Positions 19,067 to 26,400 of a stretch of DNA of 29,648 nt are shown one piece after another. The position numbers were made by a program, and so were the translations under genes. Under the pieces are notes generated by a model. That model was not told where the DNA came from and made no database searches. It saw nothing but the letters and a program-made list of their open reading frames with translations. Source of the stretch: a virus; the IMG/VR virus record IMGVR_UViG_3300027900_000009, positions 1 through 29,648 of that record; one strand, 5' to 3'. Each line of letters begins with the position of its first letter. Positions within the stretch are counted from its first letter, which is position 1.

Positions 19067-20595
19067 GCAAGCCTAAGGCCTGCGAAGGATGTCCCTTGGA
19101 GAAGCTCGGGGCAGGCTTTGCTTTAACAGGAGGGAAAGGTGATACCACCTCAGTACTTGTTGTGGCAGAAGCACTTGGAGAAGAGGAGGCAAGGGCAGGA
19201 GAGCCCCTGGTTGGCCCAGCAGGGAGGACCTGGGACCGGCTGGTCAGCGGAACCCTTGACCCCTTACGCAACCACAACTTGTGTAGGGACGACTTCCTGC
19301 TGGCCAATGTTATCAGCTGCCAGCCTCCAGGGAATGTCATCACAGGAGCGCCCTATGAATCTGCAGCCATCGATCACTGCAGAGGATTCCTGGAAAAGAC
19401 AATACGAGAGTTCAGACCAAAATGCATCCTTACCCTGGGAAACACTCCCCTTAGGTGGTTCACCGGACAGTGGGGGATTGAAGGCCTTAGAGGTTACGTC
19501 TTTGAAACCCCTTGGGGACCTGTCGTACCTACCTATCATCCCTCCTACATCCAGCGAGGAAAGTGGAACTTGGCCAGGGTGGTTCAGCTGGATATTCTTA
19601 AAGCCCTTGAAGTGGCTAGGGGAGGTACTGCTTCTCTTCATGTGGAGAAAACCTATGAGTTATCTCCCGGAATCAGGGAGCTTGAGGTCTTCCACACGAG
19701 GTGGCTCAGGGCAGGATGCCCACCGCTAGCATTCGACATTGAAACCCCTCACTCCGAGGCCTCAGACAACGAGGACATGACCTTTGAGGAGGATGCCTCG
19801 TACCAGATCTTGATGATCTCCCTTTCCTTCGAGCCATTCAAGGCTATCAGCGTGCCTTGGATAGAACCCTTCAGCACTGTAGTGAAGGAGATCTTCAGGA
19901 CTCCTGGGGACTTCCTGGTGTGGAATGCCAAGTTCGACGTCCCCAGGCTTATGGCTTCCGGGGTCCACTTTAGGGGACAAGTAGTGGATGTTATGCTTGC
20001 CTGGCATTGGCTGGAGCCGGCTCTCCCCATGGGCTTGAAGTACGTGGCCACCTTTTTCTGCCCGGATATGGCTGCCTGGAAGCTAGAGATGCATAAGAAT
20101 TTCTCCTGGTACAACTGTGCAGACTCGGATGTGCTCCTAAGAACCTTCCTAGGCGTGAGAGAAAGATTAGAAGCCCAAGGTAGGTGGAATACCTTCATTA
20201 GGCACTTTGTAGAGTTCGGCAAGGTTCTTAACAAGATGTCCGAAAGGGGGGTGAGCGTAGACCATGACGCTAGAGCAGCAGCTAGAGAGCATTTCCAGGA
20301 GCGCTTCGTCGGGGTGGTTGAGAACAGCCAAAGGCTGGCTCCACCTGAGCTTGGGAATCTCAGTCCGAAGCGTGGGTATATCCGAACACCCACCGAGACT
20401 ACTGGTATGGTCCAGATCGAGGTCGAGCTTAACGAAAAGGAGCTGGCCAGAAGAAGAAAGGAGTCCGAGCGTGGGAGAGAAAAAGCTAAAAAAGAAGCCG
20501 AGAAGCAAGCGAGGAAAGCTCAGCGCGAAGAGGCTCGCAGAGTTAAGAAGCTGGGTAAGAAAGATGCAAAAAGGAAAAGAGTAGTCCATGAATAG
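19060..20595 (+). CDS. Family 4 uracil-DNA glycosylase fused to family A polymerase 3'-5' exonuclease (N-half of split PolA)
   Basis: ATG 19060 gives 511 residues; an in-frame GTG at 19036 is an alternative start. Residues 1-165 are a family 4 UDG: CEGCPL (Cys8, Cys11), AEALGEEEARAGEPLVGPAG (36-55), SCQPPGN (Cys87), Cys107 and PTYHPSYI. All four Fe-S cysteines and the active-site loops are kept. Residues 220-370 are the Pol I-type exonuclease: FDIETP (Asp226, Glu228), NAKFDVPRL (Asn289, Asp293), YNCADSD (Tyr351, Asp355), an intact DEDDy set. Residues ~385-420 are the start of the thumb (LNKMSERGVSVDHDARAAA). The chain then ends in a 50-residue Lys/Arg/Glu helix instead of the palm. UDG-PolA fusions are known in SPO1-like phages. 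Here the fusion is split. Confidence 0.93.
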   Translation: MLSKPKACEGCPLEKLGAGFALTGGKGDTTSVLVVAEALGEEEARAGEPLVGPAGRTWDRLVSGTLDPLRNHNLCRDDFLLANVISCQPPGNVITGAPYESAAIDHCRGFLEKTIREFRPKCILTLGNTPLRWFTGQWGIEGLRGYVFETPWGPVVPTYHPSYIQRGKWNLARVVQLDILKALEVARGGTASLHVEKTYELSPGIRELEVFHTRWLRAGCPPLAFDIETPHSEASDNEDMTFEEDASYQILMISLSFEPFKAISVPWIEPFSTVVKEIFRTPGDFLVWNAKFDVPRLMASGVHFRGQVVDVMLAWHWLEPALPMGLKYVATFFCPDMAAWKLEMHKNFSWYNCADSDVLLRTFLGVRERLEAQGRWNTFIRHFVEFGKVLNKMSERGVSVDHDARAAAREHFQERFVGVVENSQRLAPPELGNLSPKRGYIRTPTETTGMVQIEVELNEKELARRRKESERGREKAKKEAEKQARKAQREEARRVKKLGKKDAKRKRVVHE

Positions 20596-20767
20596 CATCT
20601 CTCACCCGCACCTTTGTGTTGAATGTGGAAAGGAGCACCTTTGTGACTACCCGGAATGCGATACCCTTCAAGGCTTCCAAAGGCTCTGCCAGAGGTGTAG
20701 CTATCTCTATGGCTGGAGGCAGAGCAAGGAGCGCAGGACCCAAGACGACTATAACGTCACGTTGTAA
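20588..20767 (+). CDS. Cys-rich small protein at the polymerase split
   Basis: ATG 20588 overlaps the UDG-exonuclease stop by 8 bases, 59 residues. CVEC (about residues 10-13), LCDYPECD and LCQRCSYLYGW (CQRC) give three or four Cys pairs, a double zinc-ribbon pattern. The tail (RRTQDDYNVTL) is polar. Position and Cys pattern suggest a zinc module that belongs to, or was cut out of, the polymerase thumb region. Alternatively it is an independent zinc-finger gene inserted there. The ribosome site (AAAAGGAAAAGAG, ~8 bases) is moderate. Confidence 0.7.
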   Translation: MNSISHPHLCVECGKEHLCDYPECDTLQGFQRLCQRCSYLYGWRQSKERRTQDDYNVTL

Positions 20768-20870
20768 GCACAGGCTAGACTCCACGTTCCCTAAGGAGAG
20801 TGTAGGCAGCTTCTTGGTAGGCAGGTGCTACTTCTGTGAGTGCATCGTGGCTGTAGAGCAGGTTGCGTGA
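20709..20870 (+). CDS. Second possible Cys-containing ORF coupled to the polymerase start
   Basis: The frame ending TGA 20868-20870 overlaps the polymerase GTG (GTGA), the same coupling used by real genes here. From ATG 20709 it encodes 53 residues including SRCKHRLD and GRCYFCECIVAVEQVA (Cys-His plus Cys-x2-Cys). Its first ~20 residues overlap the previous ORF in another frame. The ribosome site is weak. A +1 shift of ribosomes from the 20588 ORF would fuse the two into one Cys-rich protein. So it may be a separate protein, the tail of a frameshift product, or coincidental. Confidence 0.45.
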   Translation: MAGGRARSAGPKTTITSRCKHRLDSTFPKESVGSFLVGRCYFCECIVAVEQVA

Positions 20871-22024
20871 AGGAGCTAAGGTGGGCGAAGCGAGAGCCCT
20901 TCAATCCGGTCAGCTCCACCCAGGTGATGGCCTATCTCAAGCTGAAGGGATACAAGGTGCCTGTGGATCGGAAGACCCGGAAGCCCACATCCGGGGAGGA
21001 TGCGATAGTGGAGATCCTCAGGCACAATCAGGACCCGCTCCTAGAGCGAGTCCTGGAGGCCAGGCACCTAAAGAAGGCTTTAGGCTACCTTTTGGATACA
21101 GCTTTGGGCCAGGATGGAGCCTTTCATCCGATTTACACCTTCAGGCCGGAAACGGGCAGGCTCTCTTCTATCCGGCCAAACATGCAAAACGTCCCAAATG
21201 GCGGCGTAGACGAAGAGCTGGCTAGAGCCATAAGAAGTTGTATCGTACCCTCGCGCCCTGGGAGAGTCCTCCTAGAATGTGACTGGAAGGCCATGGAGGC
21301 AGTACTTACAGGTTTCTTCGCGGGGGACGACGAGTACATCGCGGCGAGCCAGAAGGACTCACACGCATGGTTTGCGGGCTACCTTCTCCTAGAGCAGGGA
21401 GTCATCAAGGAGGTACCAAGTCCTAAAAGTGAAGGCTTTATGGACTTCGCCTCTTGGGTCAAGAAGGACTTCAAGGAGGTAAGGAGCCTAGCTAAGAAGG
21501 TAAACCTGGCTACAGGCTACGGCATGAAGTGGCCCCTTCTGGCTGCCACCTTAAGGTGCAGTGCGGCAGAGGCAAAGCGCTACCTGGAAATCAAGGACAA
21601 GATGGCACCAAAGCTAAAGGCCTGGAAGGAGGCAACGTGGAGAGAGGCGCACGCAAAGGGATTCTTAGAAACTCCCTTTGGATATGTAAATTTCTTTTGG
21701 GATGTCTTGCGCGTGAAATCTGGAAAGGCTTCCCTAGGAAAGGAAGCCAACGCGGCTCTAGCCTTCAGGCCTCAAAGCTCCGGGGCAGCCATGCTAAGAG
21801 AGACAATGCTCCAACTAGACTCCCATGATGGAGAAGCTTTCGACTTCTTGGTGCCTATTCATGATGCGATTCTTGTGGAGACCTGGGAGCGGGATGTGGA
21901 GTATGCGAAGGGTGTGATCTGTAGTGCTATGGGTAGACCCTGGCCCGAGCTGGGGGGTTTGGCTATCCAGGCTGATGCCAAGGCTGGTTCAAGGTGGAGC
22001 GAAATGGAGGCTCTAGATGACTAA
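20867..22024 (+). CDS. polA: Family A DNA polymerase, palm/fingers part (C-half of split PolA)
   Basis: GTG 20867 gives 385 residues that begin right at the PFNPVSSTQ segment, where the palm follows the thumb in Pol I. Catalytic motifs are ETGRLSSIRPNMQNVP (95-110), motif A LLECDWKAME (Asp139), O-helix motif B RSLAKKVNLATGYGM (Arg206, Lys210, Leu214, Tyr218), FRPQSSGAAM and motif C VPIHDAIL (His332, Asp333). Both metal-binding Asp are kept. Leu214 replaces the Phe/Tyr found at E. coli position 762, and Ala334 replaces the Glu after the motif C Asp. Exonuclease, UDG and thumb start lie in the upstream gene. It replicates the phage genome, presumably as a complex with that partner. Confidence 0.95.
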   Translation: MKELRWAKREPFNPVSSTQVMAYLKLKGYKVPVDRKTRKPTSGEDAIVEILRHNQDPLLERVLEARHLKKALGYLLDTALGQDGAFHPIYTFRPETGRLSSIRPNMQNVPNGGVDEELARAIRSCIVPSRPGRVLLECDWKAMEAVLTGFFAGDDEYIAASQKDSHAWFAGYLLLEQGVIKEVPSPKSEGFMDFASWVKKDFKEVRSLAKKVNLATGYGMKWPLLAATLRCSAAEAKRYLEIKDKMAPKLKAWKEATWREAHAKGFLETPFGYVNFFWDVLRVKSGKASLGKEANAALAFRPQSSGAAMLRETMLQLDSHDGEAFDFLVPIHDAILVETWERDVEYAKGVICSAMGRPWPELGGLAIQADAKAGSRWSEMEALDD

Positions 22025-22244
22025 GGAAGGTGTGGGAAAGGCCGGGATGGCTTTAGCGGTCTTGCAAGTTAGGGCACAGCAGCTAAACGATCTGATCAGC
22101 GGGGTGAAAGATGCAGAGGATGCAGCTTCCCCCTCGGTTTTGGACGTAGTCAGGACTAGTGTTCACGCCCTGAACGAGGAATACTTCACCTACGCTCATG
22201 CCTGCTGGCTTGCCAGCTTGACTGAACCGGGGGAGGGGGAGTAG
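22017..22244 (+). CDS. Small helical hypothetical protein, last gene of the plus operon
   Basis: ATG 22017 overlaps the polymerase end by 8 bases, after a GGAGGCTCT element. The 75-residue product is helical (MALAVLQVRAQQLNDLISGV, LDVVRTSVHALNEEYF) with an acidic tail (TEPGEGE). No known motif. Being the last gene before the convergent hairpins it is transcribed with the polymerase. Confidence 0.77.
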   Translation: MTKEGVGKAGMALAVLQVRAQQLNDLISGVKDAEDAASPSVLDVVRTSVHALNEEYFTYAHACWLASLTEPGEGE

Positions 22245-22261
22245 ACTTTAGGTCTCGCCTC

Positions 22262-22311
22262 GGAGCTACGCTCCCCCGGTTTGCGGTTCCGGGAAACCAA
22301 AACCGCCTTTT
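22262..22311. terminator. Hairpins between convergent operons
   Basis: GGAGC-TAC-GCTCC (22262-22274) forms a compact stem. GCGGTT (22283-22288) pairs with AACCGC (22301-22306) followed by CTTTT on the plus strand. CGGTTT (22277-22282) with AAACCG (22300-22305) offers an alternative. This is a plausible terminator for the plus operon; the minus side lacks a clear T-tract. Confidence 0.6.
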
Positions 22312-22316
22312 ACCTT

Positions 22317-22769
22317 CTAAGCAGGGCTAGGTGCACTAACAGAAAAGCTCACCGCTACTGCTTCTCCCGCTACCACCTCGATGTCCAGGACGCCGATTAG
22401 GGACTTGACGCCAAGGCCCATGTCCGCGTCAACCTCGACCGTGGCCTGGAAATTTCCCAAAGGCCCCACAGCCGAGATATCACAGGCGAAGCCATCATCC
22501 GAGGGAAGGAAGGATAGCCCAGCGGGGTCGGAAACATTCCAAATAGGCGTCCCATCTACCTTGGCGGGATTGCCCTTTGCGTCGGTTACAATGATCTCTA
22601 CGGAGATCTTCTCCGTGTCTTTAATCGTGACAGCCATTTTTCCAACTCCTTTTACTTTGATATCTTTGGTCGAGATTGACCACCTCAGGTACATTAGCTT
22701 GGGGTCTGGAGGCTCACGCAGGCAGATCTGCCGCTTGTCCCAGTCTACAGTCAGGGCTAGTTGTAGCAC
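22317..22769 (-). CDS. Ig-like/beta-sandwich virion-associated protein
   Basis: The reading frame gives 150 residues from GTG 22769, two bases after the upstream stop. An internal ATG at 22637, 8 bases after AAAAGGAG, would give 106 residues beginning MAVTIKDTEKISVEIIV. That C-terminal part has the alternating beta pattern TDAKGNPAKVDGTPIWNVSD, GFACDISAVGPLGNFQ and VLDIEVVAGEAVAVSFSV, typical of Ig-like domains decorating phage virions. The 44 residues ahead of it (LQLALTVDWDKRQICLREPP, DPKLMYLRWSI) are a different small domain, perhaps a separate ancestral protein. It is the last gene of the minus-strand virion operon. Confidence 0.85.
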   Translation of the reverse strand: MLQLALTVDWDKRQICLREPPDPKLMYLRWSISTKDIKVKGVGKMAVTIKDTEKISVEIIVTDAKGNPAKVDGTPIWNVSDPAGLSFLPSDDGFACDISAVGPLGNFQATVEVDADMGLGVKSLIGVLDIEVVAGEAVAVSFSVSAPSPA

Positions 22770-22771
22770 GA

Positions 22772-23005
22772 CTACTTCTCCTTGGCCCCCGTGGCTGCCT
22801 CTCTAAGGGGCTTAGTTAGCATGTCCACCTTCTCATTCCTCTTCTTGAGGGCGTAGGCCTGAGCCATGGCGCCGGTAAAGGAGGGTTCTTTAGGCTTTGG
22901 CAGGGGCTTGGCCTTGAAAGCCTTTCTAACTTCTGCTTGTCTCTTCTTCTCCTCGTAGTACGGGCCTTTCAGGCTCTCGTCTTCCCAGGGCTTCTTCTCA
23001 TCCAT
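22772..23005 (-). CDS. Small basic hypothetical protein of the virion operon
   Basis: The 77-residue product starts MDEKKPWEDESLKGPYYEEK. It is Lys/Arg/Pro-rich and probably largely disordered or helical (VRKAFKAKPLPKPKEPSFTG, then YALKKRNEKVDMLTKPL). Start ATG 23005 directly abuts the stop of the upstream HExxH gene. Its ribosome site (AGGGATCGG... to GAGACCTTAA) is modest. Short basic proteins here may be head-tail connector or packaged-DNA-associated components; no motif proves it. Confidence 0.8.
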   Translation of the reverse strand: MDEKKPWEDESLKGPYYEEKKRQAEVRKAFKAKPLPKPKEPSFTGAMAQAYALKKRNEKVDMLTKPLREAATGAKEK

Positions 23006-23491
23006 TTAAGGTCTCCTTGAGGGATCTCCGATCCCTCCTGATGCCCGCGTGCTGGGCCTTACCTGTTGCCTTCTAGCCTTTAAGGCTTCCACCCTAGCTA
23101 GAAGTTCCTTGTACCTTAGGTCTGGGTCGCCTGCGGCTCGTCTAGCATCCAGCTCAGAGGGCTTCCCTGCGTAAGCTAGCCAGCCTGCATCTTCCTGGGG
23201 GAGACCATAGGAGGAATATAGGTTTGAAAGCTTCTCCTCGTTGTAGGCAGAGTCTAGGTTCTTTCCCTCGTAAAGCTGGCCCACATGACGAAGCTCGTGA
23301 GCTAGCTCGAAGGGTTTGGCCTTAGGACTTACTCGTACCAGGGGCCTACCCTCGCTTCTCTGCCCGTAAGTGCCTGGCTCGAACTCGCCCTCCTCCTGCA
23401 CATAAGGATAACCCTCTGGGGTTCTCTTGGCTTGAGCAAGCTGGTACCCTGGCATGAGTCTTGCAAAGATCTGCTCCGGGGTCTCGGGCAT
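23006..23491 (-). CDS. HExxH metallopeptidase-like protein, probably virion-associated
   Basis: Residues 61-72 read FELAHELRHVGQ, with His65-Glu66-x-x-His69, the zinc site of a gluzincin-type peptidase. SELDARRAAGD around residue 112 places Glu113 as the third ligand with the family's ExxAR pattern. The N-terminal 40 residues (PETPEQIFARLMPGYQL, KRTPEGYPYVQEEGEFEPG) and a C-terminal coiled coil (RYKELLARVEALKARRQQV) flank it. Located one base from the giant virion protein's end (stop and start overlap), it is likely a maturation or ejected protease. Three HExxH proteins exist in this window. The peptide target is unknown. Confidence 0.82.
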   Translation of the reverse strand: MPETPEQIFARLMPGYQLAQAKRTPEGYPYVQEEGEFEPGTYGQRSEGRPLVRVSPKAKPFELAHELRHVGQLYEGKNLDSAYNEEKLSNLYSSYGLPQEDAGWLAYAGKPSELDARRAAGDPDLRYKELLARVEALKARRQQVRPSTRASGGIGDPSRRP

Positions 23492-26400
23492 TAGAAGGCT
23501 TCTCCTTTACCCTTGGGCTTCACCACCTCATCCACGAACTCGGGGAGGTTGGCATTCGAGGGCTTGAGCTTACCCATCTTGTACTTGGAAGTATATTCCT
23601 TCTTGAGTCTCTTGGCCCCGCCATACTTCTCGTTGAGGGTATGCACCCGGGAGTAGAGGGCCTTGGGCTTCTTACTCTCGGGCAAGGCTTGGTAAGCAGG
23701 TGAGGTGACAAACTCATTCAATAGCTGCGTCACCAGGGGCATGTACTCGTTCTCGAACTTCGCCACTTCCCCAGGGGAGAGACGGTAGTAGAGGTTCCGC
23801 CCGAAGGGATCCTTCCCAGGAAGCGTGACCCGGTGAGAAAGCCTAGGGCCACTCATCTTGAACTTAGACAGCTCCTTTTGTAGGGCCCGGTCCTTTTCCC
23901 TTAGTCCTGCTTGGCTACCTAGCCACTTCCCCTTGGCACCTTCGTCTGCGCTAACCCCGTTCCCCAGGAGCATGAGGGGGATGAGCCAGGCAAGCCTGGG
24001 ATTAGACTCAATGATGTCATTAGTATCACTGATACTCATGGGCTCAAGGAGTTCCTTGACGGTGGTGGTGGCAAAGCCGGTGGGGTCTGCATTGTAGTCC
24101 AAGGCTTCCCCTGAGCCGGTACGCTTCTCCAGGAAGCTAACCAGGTAGCCCACTCCAGGGCCCGCCTTGCTTCTAGCAAACCTAGCCACTGTGGCTAGGG
24201 GACTTTGCTCGGAGATCCTGCCACTTCCAAGCTCCTTCCTCTTCCCATAGAGGACTTGCTTCCCCCTGACGATGAACTGCTGTAAGCCACCCCAGCCGTC
24301 AAAGACTGCCCCTCCCATCCTGACCTTACCGAAGTCCGTAGAGAGCGCATCCCTTTCAATCTTGGGGTCTTCTCCCTGGAGCTTGGCGATAGTGTAAGCC
24401 AGGCCGGTGAGAGCCACGCCTCCCGCCATGGATCTAAGGGTCTGCATCCTGGCATAGCTCCTAGCATCCTTAGTAGCGTAGCGGGAGAAGCCAGTGAGCG
24501 CGTGCCCCAGCATCCTAACCCTGGAGGCATTCATGTTAGCGGAATAAAGGCCATAGTTAAGAACTTTGTCGAGGTGTGGGCTCCCAGTAACCTTGCCCCT
24601 AGACGCAGCGTTATTGATATGCTTGACCAGGTCTGGGAGGAAAGCCTCGAACTCTGCAGTGCTCCTTCCCACCTCGCCAAAACCCTTGACTCCATACTTG
24701 AAGGCATCCAGCATGGCCTTGTTTTGGTAGAAGTTGTAGGCGCGGTTGGAGGCATCCACAGGGAGGGTGATGACCTTTGAAAGGGTCTCCCCTAGGACCT
24801 TCTTGCTCCAGGTTTCCAGTGCTCCCTTCCCTAGAAAGCCCTCTGCTACGTCCTTCCCCCTTACAAATCTAAGGCCCTTCTCCGAGGCAAGCTGGTAGTA
24901 AGGGTCAGCTTCAAACATCTGCCGGAAGTGTGCGTCCGCCTTTTCGGAGAAGGCAGCACTCACCATGTCCTTCATGTTCTTAGCGAGGCCCCCTTCCTTA
25001 GGGGCCTTGAGCTGCGCCAACTGCACTATGTCTTGGAAGAGCTGATCTGTGGAAAGCTGCCAGGTGTTCCTGAAGACATTAGAGAAGTCGATAGCAGTCT
25101 TGATAGGTCGAGTGATGTTGATTCCCTCACCCACCTTGTCAATCCAGCTTTGCACCTTCAGGTCTGAAGGAGAAGGCTTGAAAGGGCTAGTCCCCAGGGT
25201 GGGGAGCTTCTTCACCTCTTCAAAAGAGGCCTTGGAGGCCTTCCAGGGGAGAGACCTGATCCGCTCCCTTTCCGCCTCCCTTGGGGTCTTGGAGGAGCCA
25301 GCCATCTTTAAGCCAAAGGGTAGGCCACCTAGCCTAACCCCCGCGAGGATCTCCGGGTCTGCTAGGTCTTGCCTGAGCTTATCCGTGATCTTGAGGACCT
25401 CAGGGTTGTGCGTGAGGATAGTCCTGGCCAGCTCGAAGGAGAACTCCCTAGGGCTATACTGCGCCCTCTTGACTCCATGCTCCGTAGAGTGGAACTGCTT
25501 GGAACTTTCCTTCTCAGGCACTAGGGCAGTCACATCACCGTAGGTCTTCTTCCCAATCTTGATTCCTTCCCGCAAAGGAAGGTTGCCTGCGATCTGCGCA
25601 AATGCATGAGGTCGGTTGGTGGTCTTAGTCTCCGCGTGACCAAGCTCATGGAGAAGGGCGTCCACCACGATATCTGCAAACTTCTGGGGGTGCTTTGTAA
25701 GGCTGCCCAGCTGCGCCAGGTCAATGTAGGCAGCGAGCTTTTTAGGCTCCCACCTAGTCCCTGCCTTGCCAGTCCACCAGCCACCGAGGCCCACGTATGC
25801 TTCCTTCAAAGCCGGGGCATTGGTAAGGTTAGCTGCAAGCTTGGCTAGCTTGCCCCCGGCCTCTTCGATCAGGGGTCGGGCCTTAGAGTAGGCCTTCCTC
25901 TCAGCCTCGACACTTTCCTTGGGAGTTAGCTCCGAGCCAGCCAGCTTCAGCTTCTGCCCCGCGGCACCCGTAGCCTGGGCCCTCCTGGAGGTCTCAAGCT
26001 TTCCAATAACTGTAGTGGCTTCTCCTTCAGGGATGTGCCCGGCCTTGACCCACTTTTCCACCTGCCTCTCAAGATCCAGGCGGGTGGAGGCTTCTACTTC
26101 CTTACCCTTGAGGAACTCCTGGGTGGCAGGGGAAATCTCTGGGGCCCTTACCTTAAGGGCCTCAAGCCTCTCCACCGCGGTGGGAGCCTTCTTAGCCCAA
26201 GGAACAGGATACTTGTTGAGGTCCCCCACGAGGATATCAGCTGGGGGAGAGGGGGTATACTTAGCCTTCTTCGCTCCGGTATACTTACCCATCCCCACAG
26301 TCGAGGTGGCGATCTTGGGCCCCTTCTCCTCCCTGGCAGCCAAGGCGGCTTCTGTCATCCCTGCAGAGCCCTTCTTCTCCCTCTCAAGGATCTGCTGGTA

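Noticed and set aside
14986-22024. A complete 2-aminoadenine (Z-genome) pathway
   Set aside because: Only the MazZ-like gene and a PolA are present; PurZ and DatZ are not in this window. Kept only as a testable idea.
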